Shown one piece after another: positions 35,032 through 43,264 of a stretch of DNA of 64,000 bases (the stretch's first letter is position 1; every line of letters starts with the position of its first letter). The notes beneath the pieces were generated by a model, which saw nothing but the letters and a program-made list of their open reading frames with translations, was not told where the DNA came from and searched no databases. Position numbers and translations under genes: made by a program. Source of the DNA: Candidatus Aenigmatarchaeota archaeon (GTDB taxonomy: Archaea > Aenigmatarchaeota > Aenigmatarchaeia > CG10238-14); the NCBI GenBank assembly GCA_018304545.1, contig JAGVVZ010000001.1, positions 62,001 to 126,000 of the forward strand, read 5' to 3'.

Positions 35032-35172
35032 GTGGTACACATAAATCACAATAAAATGTGCCCAGACTGTGGAAGTAGAAAAATAACAATAAAAGAGAGC
35101 GAACAGATTTGCAGTAAATGTGGACTAGTACTTTCTGAAGGCGTTTTTGTAGGCAACGAGCTGATAGTCTGA
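35032..35172 (+). CDS. Stand-alone TFB/TFIIB-type zinc ribbon, 46 aa
   Basis: This ORF is too short for the ORF track. From GTG 35032 it encodes 46 aa; from ATG 35056 it encodes 38 aa. It contains MCPDCGSRKITIKES and QICSKCGLVLSEG, which match the N-terminal zinc ribbon of archaeal transcription factor B (CPxCG ... CxxCGLV). The cyclin-fold core of TFB is absent, and the next 68 bases do not encode it in any frame. A TATA-like box suits the GTG. It could be a regulator competing with full-length TFB, or a relic. Confidence 0.65.
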   Translation: MVHINHNKMCPDCGSRKITIKESEQICSKCGLVLSEGVFVGNELIV

Positions 35173-35240
35173 ACAAAATATAGCAATAAATACAGAGAGT
35201 TCGTTTAGAGTCATGTGTCTATATCTGAGAATCTGGTATA

Positions 35241-35498
35241 TCAAACATATCTGTCAATATGATCATCTGCCTTTCTGAGTTCACCATCTATTATTTGTGG
35301 ATTTCTAGAAAAACCATACCATGCATAAATAACTAAACCAGTAAGAATGATCCCACCTACAGCATATACACAACCGTCAACATCTGGAAGTTTCCCGTTT
35401 ATTCTCCCCAATCTATACAATAATAAGGTAACTACGTCAGAAACAGCTAAAACAGCAGCCGCACAGCCTCCCAATGGGTTTCTATATAAATCACTCAT
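35241..35498 (-). CDS. Hypothetical small membrane protein, 85 aa
   Basis: Two predicted membrane helices (GGCAAAVLAVSDVVTLLLYRLG and VYAVGGIILTGLVIYAWYGF) are joined by a short loop (INGKLPDVDG), with a charged C-terminus. No family is recognised. It is convergent with the TFB-like zinc-ribbon gene. Confidence 0.5.
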   Translation of the reverse strand: MSDLYRNPLGGCAAAVLAVSDVVTLLLYRLGRINGKLPDVDGCVYAVGGIILTGLVIYAWYGFSRNPQIIDGELRKADDHIDRYV

Positions 35499-35655
35499 AT
35501 TCCTTAATAACCAAAAGAAACGAATTTAAACTTCATACATGCCTATGAAAATGAGCTTAAATATACATATTCAAAATAAATTATAGCTTTGACCTACAAA
35601 AATAACGCAGGTTATTTCTGGTGGTCATAAGAAATAATAAAAAAGAGGAATTTAG

Positions 35656-35826
35656 ATGGAGAGAAATTTTGGAAAAAAAAGATTTGGTAATTACCCAAGA
35701 GAAGAGCATGAAGTAACATGTTCTGATTGTGGTGAAAAAGCAAAAGTACCTTTCAAACCAAGTCCAGGTAGAAAAGTATATTGCAGAGCTTGTTGGGAAA
35801 AACACAGAGATGCTGGCGACTTATAA
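35656..35826 (+). CDS. CxxC-x17-CxxC zinc-ribbon protein, 56 aa
   Basis: Missed by the ORF track because of its length. It starts at ATG 35656 with SD GAGGA about six bases before. The protein begins MERNFGKKRFG and contains CSDC, exactly 17 residues, then CRAC, with the typical VPFKPSPGRKVYCRACWEKH. This is the small zinc-ribbon class found widely in minimal archaea and candidate phyla. It probably binds zinc and perhaps nucleic acid. The opposite-strand frame at 35581-35805 is its shadow. Confidence 0.8.
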   Translation: MERNFGKKRFGNYPREEHEVTCSDCGEKAKVPFKPSPGRKVYCRACWEKHRDAGDL

Positions 35827-35917
35827 GTAATATACTAAGTCTAATACGTTGGAAATTTTTTATTTTATTATCTTTGTTTTTACTAAAATGATTTCTTATT
35901 ACCAACAAAGGTTAAAT

Positions 35918-36322
35918 CTAATTTTTGATGTGTTTAGAAAACAATTCAATGTTCAGTAACAAATCTGGAACACATTCATGGTTGTTGATTTCATATGGAG
36001 AAATCCATTTGTATTCGGAATGTTCATCTTTTTTCACGATCACTTTATCGTTATTGCTCCTCAACAAGAACGGAATAACTATCCACCTCCCATCCTTGTT
36101 ATTAATTTCATAAGATTTTCCAGAACTCACGATTTCAACAACTAACCCTGTCTCTTCTTTAGCTTCTCTGAGAATGCAATTTTCAGCCGTTTCATATTCG
36201 CCTATATGACCACCGACAGAATCCCAAATATTTGGCTTGAATTCTGCATTCGGTGATCTTTTTAATATTAGAATATTATTTTTGAACATCAATAAACCAG
36301 ACGTGAACACCCGCGTTTCCAC
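35918..36322 (-). CDS. Nudix hydrolase
   Basis: A 134-aa pyrophosphohydrolase. The Nudix box is complete: GHIGEYETAENCILREAKEE followed by TGL, with the conserved Arg-Glu and Glu-Glu pairs. The first strands (LLMFKNNILILKRS) and WDSVGG are typical of MutT/ADP-ribose-type members. The substrate is unknown, perhaps a damaged nucleotide. It lies 37 bases downstream of the hisS start on the same strand, likely in the hisD-hisS run. Confidence 0.9.
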   Translation of the reverse strand: METRVFTSGLLMFKNNILILKRSPNAEFKPNIWDSVGGHIGEYETAENCILREAKEETGLVVEIVSSGKSYEINNKDGRWIVIPFLLRSNNDKVIVKKDEHSEYKWISPYEINNHECVPDLLLNIELFSKHIKN

Positions 36323-36359
36323 AGAATTATATTGCTTTTCAATAAATTAATAATTCCGA

Positions 36360-37571
36360 TTATTTGAGTCTTTTAACAATTTCTTCTAATTTCAATTCTT
36401 CTTCCTTTCCTGCCTTCATATCTTTTAATTTGTATTTTTGTGATTTAGATTCTTCCGGACCTATAATGATCACAAACGGTATATTTTTTCTATCAGCATA
36501 TTTCAATTGCTTGTCTAATTTTGATTCTGGATTAGAGTACAATTCTGTATTAATTTTTTCATTTCTTAACTTATTGGTTGTCTCTAACGAGATCTTCATC
36601 AACTCTTTAGAAAATATTGTTACTAACACAGTAGACGAAGTTTTCAATTCTGGAATTAAATCAAATTGTTCTGCAGCTTCTAAAGTTCTATCAAAACCCA
36701 GACCAAATCCTGTTCCTGGCATTTCAAGTCCAGAAATTGTTTTCACAATTTTATCATATCTTTCACCACCGAGAACCGAGCCAACGGTAAAACCTGGAAT
36801 TTCTATTTCCCATATGATTCCAGTGGAATAAGAGAATGATCTAACAATAGTAGGATCAAACTCAAACCATGAATCGTCAAATCCTATATCCTTCAGATAT
36901 TGTAAAACTATTTTGATGTTTTCATTGGGTTTAATGCTTTTTACAAATTTCAAATACTCTTTAGATTTGCTTTGAGAAATGCCTTTTGATATCATATTCT
37001 TTATCACACCGTCTTCTCCGATTTTTTTTAATTTGTCAATGGAAGATAATGCTTCATAAGGAATATCGCTTAGGAGTGAACGATCATTTATCAATGCTTT
37101 AGCTTTTTTAAAGCCTAGTCTTCTATAAATGTCTAATGATAATGCAATGACCTCTGCATCAGCGTATGAAGATGAAACACCGAAAATATCAGCGTCGCAC
37201 TGAAGAAACTCTCTATATCTGCCCTTTTGTGGCTGTTCTGCCCTGAAAGCTGGCTGAATCTGGTAACGTTTGAATGGTATGACCATTTCCTTAGCAAATC
37301 TTGCAACCACTCTGCATGTGGGGACAGTTTGATCATAACGTAAAATAACATTTCTTCCTCCGAGGTCTTTGAATTTAAAGAAAAGTTTTTCATCTTCGCC
37401 TATTTGACCCTGGAAAATTTCTATTTTTTCTAATGTTGGCGTTTCTAAGGGATCATACCCCCAAAGCTCAAAAATTTTTGTAATTTTTTCCTTTAACCAC
37501 TGACGTTTTCTCGCTTCTTCGGGTAAGAAGTCTCTCATACCCTTTACTGGTTGGAACTTTTCATTTGGCAT
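36360..37571 (-). CDS. hisS: Histidyl-tRNA synthetase
   Basis: Class II synthetase of 403 aa charging tRNA-His. Visible motifs are KGMRDFLPEEARKRQ, NVILRYDQTVPTCRVVARF, RYQIQPAFRAEQPQKGRYREFLQCDADIFG (motif 2) and GFGLGFDRTLEA (motif 3), with a C-terminal anticodon-binding domain (TVLVTIFSKELMKISLE). The histidine-specific segment usually reading RGLDYYTG is VRSFSYSTG here, so it is diverged, but the Arg remains. The presence of the anticodon domain argues against HisZ. It follows the two hisD-like genes. Confidence 0.92.
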   Translation of the reverse strand: MPNEKFQPVKGMRDFLPEEARKRQWLKEKITKIFELWGYDPLETPTLEKIEIFQGQIGEDEKLFFKFKDLGGRNVILRYDQTVPTCRVVARFAKEMVIPFKRYQIQPAFRAEQPQKGRYREFLQCDADIFGVSSSYADAEVIALSLDIYRRLGFKKAKALINDRSLLSDIPYEALSSIDKLKKIGEDGVIKNMISKGISQSKSKEYLKFVKSIKPNENIKIVLQYLKDIGFDDSWFEFDPTIVRSFSYSTGIIWEIEIPGFTVGSVLGGERYDKIVKTISGLEMPGTGFGLGFDRTLEAAEQFDLIPELKTSSTVLVTIFSKELMKISLETTNKLRNEKINTELYSNPESKLDKQLKYADRKNIPFVIIIGPEESKSQKYKLKDMKAGKEEELKLEEIVKRLK

Positions 37572-37611
37572 ATTTATCTATTCTCACAGTGAAATTTAAT
37601 TACTTATATTT

Positions 37612-38883
37612 TCAAGTGGGATCTGTACGCTTTTCAACAGATCTCGCATGACCTTCCAAACTTTCTAATCTTGCCAGAGTTGTCACTGTCTTCTGTAATT
37701 TCCCAATACCCGTTTTAGTAATATTTTGGAAACTCACAAATTTAATAAAATCTCTAACAGACAATCCTCCCCTAATCCTAGCTAGGCCTGATGTTGGCAA
37801 TACGTGATTGGGTCCGCTAGAATAATCACCTAACGCTTCAACTGAATTCTCGCCAATAAAAATACTTCCGGCATTTTGAATTCTTCCCAGATATTCATTT
37901 GCATTTTCTATCATAATCTCCAAATGCTCTGGTGCAAATTCATTAGCTATCTCAAAACACTCTTCAATGGTTTTGGTAATAATAATTTTGCCGTTATTTT
38001 TTAAGGATTTTTCAGCAATTCTTTTTGTCGAGAGATCAGATAGCTGGTTTTCGATTTCTACTTTCACTTTATCGACAATTTCTTTCGAATCTGTGACTAG
38101 AACTGGGCATGCATTTACGTCGTGCTCAGCCTGAGCTATTAAGTCCGCGGCAATATATTCAGGTTTTGAATTTTTATCTGCTATGATTAAAACTTCTGTG
38201 GGTCCGGCAATGAAATCTATATCAACATCGCCATAAACAAGTTTCTTTGCTACGGATACGTACTTATTCCCAGGTCCAACAATCTTGTCAACTTTGGGTA
38301 TGGTTTCGGTGCCATATGTCATAGCAGCAATCGCCTGTATGCCGCCAACTTTGAAAATTTCTTTCACTCCTAAAACATCTGCAGCGACAACTATAGCTTC
38401 ATTAGCTATAACAGAATCATCTTTTATTTTAGGTGGCGTACAAATTACGATTTCCTTTACTCCAGCTATCTTAGCAGGAACAACAGTCATTAAAACAGTC
38501 GAGGGCAAAGGATAATTCCCACCCGGAATGTAACAACCAACTCTTTCAATTGGTACTATTATCTCTCCCAATTCTCCTATATCGTTTGCCATTCTCCATG
38601 CTTCAGGAAGTTGATTTTTGCAGAAACCCTCTATTCTATTCTTGGCATTTTTTATTTCTTGTATCTGATCTTCCGAAAGTGATTCGTATGCTTTTTTTAT
38701 TTCTTCATTCGATACTCTCATTTTATCTCGGTTGATGCTAACTTTATCATATTTTTTTGTCAGTTTGATAATAGCTTTGTCTTTCTCTCTCTTAACTAAT
38801 TCTATATCTTTAGCTGTTACCGATAAATCAGATTTTGAAAAACGTTCAAAGTTCAGTCTTTTATAATCTCTAACTATTTCCAT
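37612..38883 (-). CDS. hisD: Histidinol dehydrogenase
   Basis: Zinc enzyme that oxidises histidinol to histidine, the last step of histidine synthesis. All key sites are visible: IAQAEHDVNA (zinc Gln and His), EFAPEHLEI (Glu and catalytic His), DYSSGPNHVLPTSGLAR (zinc Asp) and LEGHARSV (zinc His). I start it at ATG 38883, with SD GGAGAGAGG upstream; the track frame adds 27 residues of the previous gene. It overlaps the upstream HisD-like gene by 14 bases. No other histidine gene is in the window. Confidence 0.93.
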   Translation of the reverse strand: MEIVRDYKRLNFERFSKSDLSVTAKDIELVKREKDKAIIKLTKKYDKVSINRDKMRVSNEEIKKAYESLSEDQIQEIKNAKNRIEGFCKNQLPEAWRMANDIGELGEIIVPIERVGCYIPGGNYPLPSTVLMTVVPAKIAGVKEIVICTPPKIKDDSVIANEAIVVAADVLGVKEIFKVGGIQAIAAMTYGTETIPKVDKIVGPGNKYVSVAKKLVYGDVDIDFIAGPTEVLIIADKNSKPEYIAADLIAQAEHDVNACPVLVTDSKEIVDKVKVEIENQLSDLSTKRIAEKSLKNNGKIIITKTIEECFEIANEFAPEHLEIMIENANEYLGRIQNAGSIFIGENSVEALGDYSSGPNHVLPTSGLARIRGGLSVRDFIKFVSFQNITKTGIGKLQKTVTTLARLESLEGHARSVEKRTDPT

Positions 38884-40195
38884 TCCTCTCTCCTCCTTTA
38901 ATAACGTAAGTTGCAGCCATCCGATGTAAAGGAAATCCTTCAATCTGAGATAGTTTATCCGCAATCCATCTCTGATTTCTCAAGCCTCTATCATTATATT
39001 TTAAAATCGGAACTTGTCTAAGGAAGTCCCTAACGCTAAGTTTAGAATAAGATCTCGCAGAGCCGCTAGTTGGAGATATGCAAGTTTCGGCCCCATAATC
39101 ACTTATTGCTGAGCTGAAATTACAACATATACTACCCGCAGAAGGTGGGTTGGAGCTAAAGTACTCCAAATATTCTTTAGAGATGTCGTCATAAATTACC
39201 AGTATCTCTGGTGCTATCTTATCACAAATTTCTCTAGCTTCCTGTGGTGAATTCACTATAAGTATTCTACTTCTTTTGGTCAGGGCTTCTGTGACATACA
39301 TTCTACTTGTTTCTTCCAGTTCTCCCACTATTTCAGTCAGGCAACCAAACATTTCTTCAAGTTTTTCACCTGAATCCGTAATCAATACTGATCTAGAAGA
39401 TGAGCCATGCTCGCATTGACAAGCCATTTCTAACGCAACTTTTTTGACATTATACGGACTTGGCGCAATTACAACTACTTCACTTGGTCCTGCAGGAAGG
39501 TCAATTCTTGTGCCAAATTTATATTGCACATATCTTTTCGTTGCATCTACTTCACGTCCGCCTGGTCCACAAATCATATCTACTTTTGGGATGACATCTC
39601 TTCCAGTTTCTTTTATTCCTAAGGCGAAGGCTGCTATAGCCCTTCTTCCTTGCATCACATAAATATCATCTATGCCAGATAGAAAAGAAGCTGCTAGAAT
39701 TCCTTGGGATATGTTTCCTTTCTTCGGATAAGTTGCTAAAATAACTTTTGTAACACCTGCTTGCTTAGCCATCAATGCTACATTCATAACTGTTGTTGGA
39801 TAATCCGGAGATGAGTAAATACCTACTGTGTCTATAGGCAACATACGATACTCTATACCCAAGTCGTAAACACTTGCAGTATACGGAGAACATTTTTCAG
39901 CTTGTTTGACAGCCTTTATCCTGATTTGATTAGCAAAGTCTAACATTGCACCTCTTTCATCATCAGACAAAAGTAAAAAAGTATTTGAGACCGCTGTTCT
40001 CGGAACTCTCAGCCTCCCATCCCAGTTGCCAAATCTTTCGTTGTTATACCTAATTATAGCATCTACTCCGTATTTTTTGACATCATCAACTGCTCCTATT
40101 GCTAGCCCATCCAACTCTTCTGTAATCTCTCCATAGAGCAACTCCTCCTGAAGTTGATCTGCAGAAATTACGGGTATTTTTATGAAGTAAATCAC
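38870..40195 (-). CDS. HisD paralogue lacking the catalytic histidine
   Basis: A 441-aa homologue of histidinol dehydrogenase placed just upstream of hisD. The fold signatures remain (DMICGPGGREVDATKRYV, LPAGPSEVVVIAPS, CQCEHGSSSRS, EGFPLHRMAA), so the zinc ligands seem to be kept. The key APEHL segment reads IAPEILV, so the general base His is lost, and GPNHVLPT reads GAETCISPT. It may have lost the dehydrogenase activity or changed substrate, or may form a mixed complex with HisD. The start is GTG 40195; no good SD is visible. Confidence 0.85.
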   Translation of the reverse strand: MIYFIKIPVISADQLQEELLYGEITEELDGLAIGAVDDVKKYGVDAIIRYNNERFGNWDGRLRVPRTAVSNTFLLLSDDERGAMLDFANQIRIKAVKQAEKCSPYTASVYDLGIEYRMLPIDTVGIYSSPDYPTTVMNVALMAKQAGVTKVILATYPKKGNISQGILAASFLSGIDDIYVMQGRRAIAAFALGIKETGRDVIPKVDMICGPGGREVDATKRYVQYKFGTRIDLPAGPSEVVVIAPSPYNVKKVALEMACQCEHGSSSRSVLITDSGEKLEEMFGCLTEIVGELEETSRMYVTEALTKRSRILIVNSPQEAREICDKIAPEILVIYDDISKEYLEYFSSNPPSAGSICCNFSSAISDYGAETCISPTSGSARSYSKLSVRDFLRQVPILKYNDRGLRNQRWIADKLSQIEGFPLHRMAATYVIKGGERNGNS

Positions 40196-40217
40196 TCATT
40201 TTTATCATCTTGGTATC

Positions 40218-40406
40218 TTATCGCTTATCAGTTCCAGAAACGGATAATTTACCGTTATTGGTAAAAATAATTAGATCACTGTCTTGAATTCCCAAACTGA
40301 CAATTGATCCTTCTAGTAGATTTAACTTTGCTCTCAATGAGATAGGAATTGATATCCTTCCTTTTGAATCAATTTTAGAAATAAATTTAGGTAAGTCTAA
40401 GGTGAA
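40218..40406 (-). CDS. AbrB/MazE-type swapped-hairpin DNA-binding protein, no canonical start
   Basis: A frame of 62 codons encodes LPKFISKIDSKGRISIPISL followed by RAKLNLLEGS, a clear AbrB-like DNA-binding domain, with a short C-terminus. No ATG, GTG or TTG lies before the conserved sequence; an in-frame TAG stands just before codon TTC at 40406. A GGGTGA SD is five bases upstream of that TTC. The gene may use an unusual start, be a remnant, or reflect a sequence error. It lies between the PRPP-synthetase-like and hisD-like genes, and could regulate this cluster. Confidence 0.5.
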   Translation of the reverse strand, partial: FTLDLPKFISKIDSKGRISIPISLRAKLNLLEGSIVSLGIQDSDLIIFTNNGKLSVSGTDKR

Positions 40407-40416
40407 CTAATTCACC
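40401..40416. promoter_or_regulatory. Inverted repeat GGTGAA-CTAA-TTCACC over the AbrB-like start
   Basis: Perfect 6-bp arms with a 4-base spacer. On the minus strand it covers the SD and the start region, so it could be an autoregulatory operator or an RNA hairpin that hides the SD. Confidence 0.45.
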
Positions 40417-40522
40417 CTTCTTTGTGAAGATTTTCCCCTCTCATTCTTTTCACTCTAAGAGTAATTATCTATTAAATATAAATATGTTAAGGTGGGAAGA
40501 GCTTTGTTGAATAAAGAGTCTT

Positions 40523-41473
40523 TCAATTATTAATTTTCATAGAATCTATTAAAAGTGGTGCTATATCTAAAACTGTTAGTTTAGAGTTTGTTAAATGTTC
40601 CGGAGTAAAAACGTCGCATGAATTTGTTGTATATATTCTATCATATTCGGACTCTAGCAGCATATCTAAAGCATCTGTAGTACCTATATGTGGTAAAGCT
40701 AGCACTAATTTTGAAACCCCCAGTCGACGAAACGCTGTAGCAAAATCCAACGCTGTTCTTCCTGATAAAGTAATATCATCAACAACCCCGACATTCTTAC
40801 CTGCGTATATATATGACGGCATTTCATCATCTATCACAACATCTAAACCAGCTGTTCTATGTGTTCTAATTGTCGGAAAACCCGTCCTAGCAAATTTGCC
40901 AGGCGAAACAAAACAAAATTCTTTTTGATAATCAGATGTTATTGCATCACGCAATATATCATAAGGAGTAATATATTGCACTCTCTCATCTCTTAATAAT
41001 CTCCTGGCCCAATTTCTTGTTGTAAAATGAGGAGCAATAACTGTAAGAGAATCAAAATATGTTAGAAATTCTTGTACCAGTTGCTGGGCTCTATTAACTT
41101 CGCCTCTTATCCAATTGGAGTCCTGCTTTGCGTAGGGAAGTGATGTGAGATGTAGGCGTAAATGTTCTGGTCGTTTTAACCTTCTTCCATTTTCTGATAT
41201 AGGATTTGTTAAAATAGACATAATTTGTCTTAAATACTCAAGACCATCATTTACACTCATGTGCTTGGAATAACCTGTATGAACTACTTCAACTTGTTGG
41301 CCACCGAGATCTCTTACAAGGGGTAGACAACAATAACACTCTCCTCCAGGAAGAACAAATTTCTCATTTTTTTCATGAGGTTGCGGATACATAACTTTTA
41401 GCCAAGGAGCTTCTCTAGATAAACTTTCTCCTAGATAAAGTGCAGGAACTGTCGGAATCACATAAACAGACAT
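40523..41473 (-). CDS. Divergent ribose-phosphate pyrophosphokinase-like phosphoribosyltransferase
   Basis: A 316-aa protein with the layout of PRPP synthetase. LPYAKQDSNWIRGEVN corresponds to the ATP-binding PYxRQD loop, APHFTTRNWARRL to the metal-site DxHxxQ region (changed), and VGVVDDITLSGRTALDF to the PRPP-binding loop; SCDV occurs near the end. Catalytic residues are partly altered, so it might be a paralogue with another role. It is the first gene of a minus-strand cluster with the AbrB-like and HisD-like genes; PRPP feeds histidine and nucleotide synthesis. Confidence 0.65.
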   Translation of the reverse strand: MSVYVIPTVPALYLGESLSREAPWLKVMYPQPHEKNEKFVLPGGECYCCLPLVRDLGGQQVEVVHTGYSKHMSVNDGLEYLRQIMSILTNPISENGRRLKRPEHLRLHLTSLPYAKQDSNWIRGEVNRAQQLVQEFLTYFDSLTVIAPHFTTRNWARRLLRDERVQYITPYDILRDAITSDYQKEFCFVSPGKFARTGFPTIRTHRTAGLDVVIDDEMPSYIYAGKNVGVVDDITLSGRTALDFATAFRRLGVSKLVLALPHIGTTDALDMLLESEYDRIYTTNSCDVFTPEHLTNSKLTVLDIAPLLIDSMKINN

Positions 41474-41584
41474 TCAAGTAATTACAATCGATTTAGAGAT
41501 ATATAGACAGTTAATCATGTAATAGAAAATTTTTTTCTATATTATATTAGTAATTTTTCATTTCCATGATTTTAGTATTAAAAT

Positions 41585-42487
41585 TTAAGAATCTATTTTT
41601 TGAGCAAGACCAAATATTCTCATCTGTCTATCAGGAGTTAGTAATATAATTTGATCGTTATCAATGGCAATTTCACTGTTAAAAATTAATTTGTCATTTT
41701 CTAATTTTGAGCTAACATATTGTAAACCCACCAAACACATAACGTTATTTGGATTATCTTCTTTGAAAAATCTGTTTTTGTTTATATTTACTTTTAGTTC
41801 ACTTATTACTCCTATTTTATCGGATATTATCGAACCTCTTCCCAGATCCTCTACTTCAACTCCTTTTAACGAGAGACCAACTCTGTCACCGCATCCTGCT
41901 TTATCAAAATCCTTATCATGCATTTGGACAGATTTTATCAAAACGTTTTTCTTAACAGGATATAACGTTAGATTATCATGTTTTTTTATCTCGCCTGACA
42001 TGACAGTGCCTAAAGCAACTGTGCCTACACTTTTAACTAAGAAAGCGTGATCTATAACAACTTTCGGTTTATAACCGCCTTTTTTAATTTCAATAGAAGA
42101 AAGGAACTCCATTATTTTTACTGTATCATTCAGAATTATCGGGAAATCCTTCAAAGACGTGTCTTTTATTATTTGTTTTATTTCATTTTCATCAGTCCCG
42201 TTCAAAACAATAATGCCTCTCATTTTTAATGTGTCCAATGCAAGTATACACTCACCAAGAATGTTTTTAGGTAGATCATTCTGCACAAAGAGTATGGAAA
42301 ACTGAGACATATTGATCGACTGGAAAAGTGGCTGTATCTTCTCTGGATATTTCTCGGGTTCTATGAAAGTAAAATATCTGCCTTGAAATGAAGTGTTATA
42401 TAATGTTATATCAGAAGTCGTTCCTTTCTTTCCAAGTTCTTTTGCCAAACTTTTGCTGCCAACTATAGAGATATTCATAGCAATCAC
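41585..42487 (-). CDS. EF-Tu/SelB-like translation factor homologue without GTPase motifs
   Basis: A 300-aa protein. The N-terminal region is in the position of a G domain, but the P-loop is IVGSKSLAKELGKKG, and DxxG and NKxD are not recognisable; NDLP and VLNGTDENEI occupy similar places. After residue 140 it has an EF-Tu domain-2-like barrel (VIDHAFLVKSVGTVALGTVMSGEIKKHDNLTLYP) and CGDRVGLSLKGVE, typical of EF-1A/SelB/IF2-gamma. It is thus a pseudo-GTPase relative of translational GTPases. Function unknown. Confidence 0.65.
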   Translation of the reverse strand: MIAMNISIVGSKSLAKELGKKGTTSDITLYNTSFQGRYFTFIEPEKYPEKIQPLFQSINMSQFSILFVQNDLPKNILGECILALDTLKMRGIIVLNGTDENEIKQIIKDTSLKDFPIILNDTVKIMEFLSSIEIKKGGYKPKVVIDHAFLVKSVGTVALGTVMSGEIKKHDNLTLYPVKKNVLIKSVQMHDKDFDKAGCGDRVGLSLKGVEVEDLGRGSIISDKIGVISELKVNINKNRFFKEDNPNNVMCLVGLQYVSSKLENDKLIFNSEIAIDNDQIILLTPDRQMRIFGLAQKIDS

Positions 42488-42529
42488 TCATAACTTAGTA
42501 GTTCTAAATAAATTATATAGATTAAACAA

Positions 42530-42874
42530 TTATACATTAATTGTTAGTTCAGTATAAGCCATAGTTGCGTAATCATCCTGTGGTTGGTCAAAAACAGCGT
42601 ATCGTATTATTATAGGCCCTCTGTAAGTTGGTATTGGAAGTAAATCTTTTACTACAACAAGAAATTCATTTGTGCGTAGAGCAACAGCTAATGTTAAAAT
42701 TTTGTCTGGCAGGAAACGAAAGTATGGACCTACCAATCTCGACAATTCATCTGTTCTTGTTTGTAGTCTTTCGTGATCTAAACCAGTTGGGTATCCACGA
42801 CCCTGCCAAGCATGCCACTGTGACTCTTCTCCATTTGCTCTTCTAAGAATCAAATATTCTACTTCTAAAGACAT
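42530..42874 (-). CDS. Hypothetical protein, 114 aa
   Basis: Not recognised. The protein is soluble, with a possible beta-rich fold (YLILRRANGEESQWHAWQGRG near the start, IIIRYAVFDQP near the end) and a short helix. No cysteines or catalytic motifs are seen. It lies upstream of the pseudo-GTPase gene on the same strand, separated by about 40 bases. Confidence 0.5.
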   Translation of the reverse strand: MSLEVEYLILRRANGEESQWHAWQGRGYPTGLDHERLQTRTDELSRLVGPYFRFLPDKILTLAVALRTNEFLVVVKDLLPIPTYRGPIIIRYAVFDQPQDDYATMAYTELTINV

Positions 42875-42952
42875 AAATCATTCATCTATTGATAACGTTA
42901 AATTATGCTATGTTTTCTATTCTATAGAAAAATAATAAAAAAACAAAAGCGA

Positions 42953-43117
42953 TTAATGGCTGATGCTGCAAGTCATACAGGTTATGTTATCATGGTCATC
43001 CTTGAGTGCCAAGACAGGACTTCCGCATGCTATACATCTAGTCATCATTGTTCTTTGTTCTAAAAAATCTGCCATCCCATCTGTTAATCTCAATCCCAAG
43101 TTTATCATAACAATCAT
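42953..43117 (-). CDS. Small zinc-ribbon protein, 54 aa
   Basis: Too short for the track. From ATG 43117 (or ATG 43108) it reads MIVMINLGLRLTDGMADF, then CIACGSPVLAL and CMTCSISH at the end, giving two CxxC pairs separated by about 17 residues. No family name can be assigned. It fills most of the 390-base gap between 42874 and 43265; the remainder of this gap shows no further gene. Confidence 0.6.
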   Translation of the reverse strand: MIVMINLGLRLTDGMADFLEQRTMMTRCIACGSPVLALKDDHDNITCMTCSISH

Positions 43118-43264
43118 TTAGGAATTTCTTATTAAATCAATTTAGTAAATTTTATCATTATTTTAAAAAATGCTGAATTCAATTTATGAAAAAGAATTGA
43201 TTATTTTATAATACTCATTTCAATCAATCGATATCAGTTGTGACATAAAAATAGTAAATCGGTT

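Noticed and set aside
35581-35805. Minus-strand ORF of 74 aa
   Set aside because: It is antisense to the CxxC-x17-CxxC protein at 35656-35826, whose zinc ligands and start are convincing.
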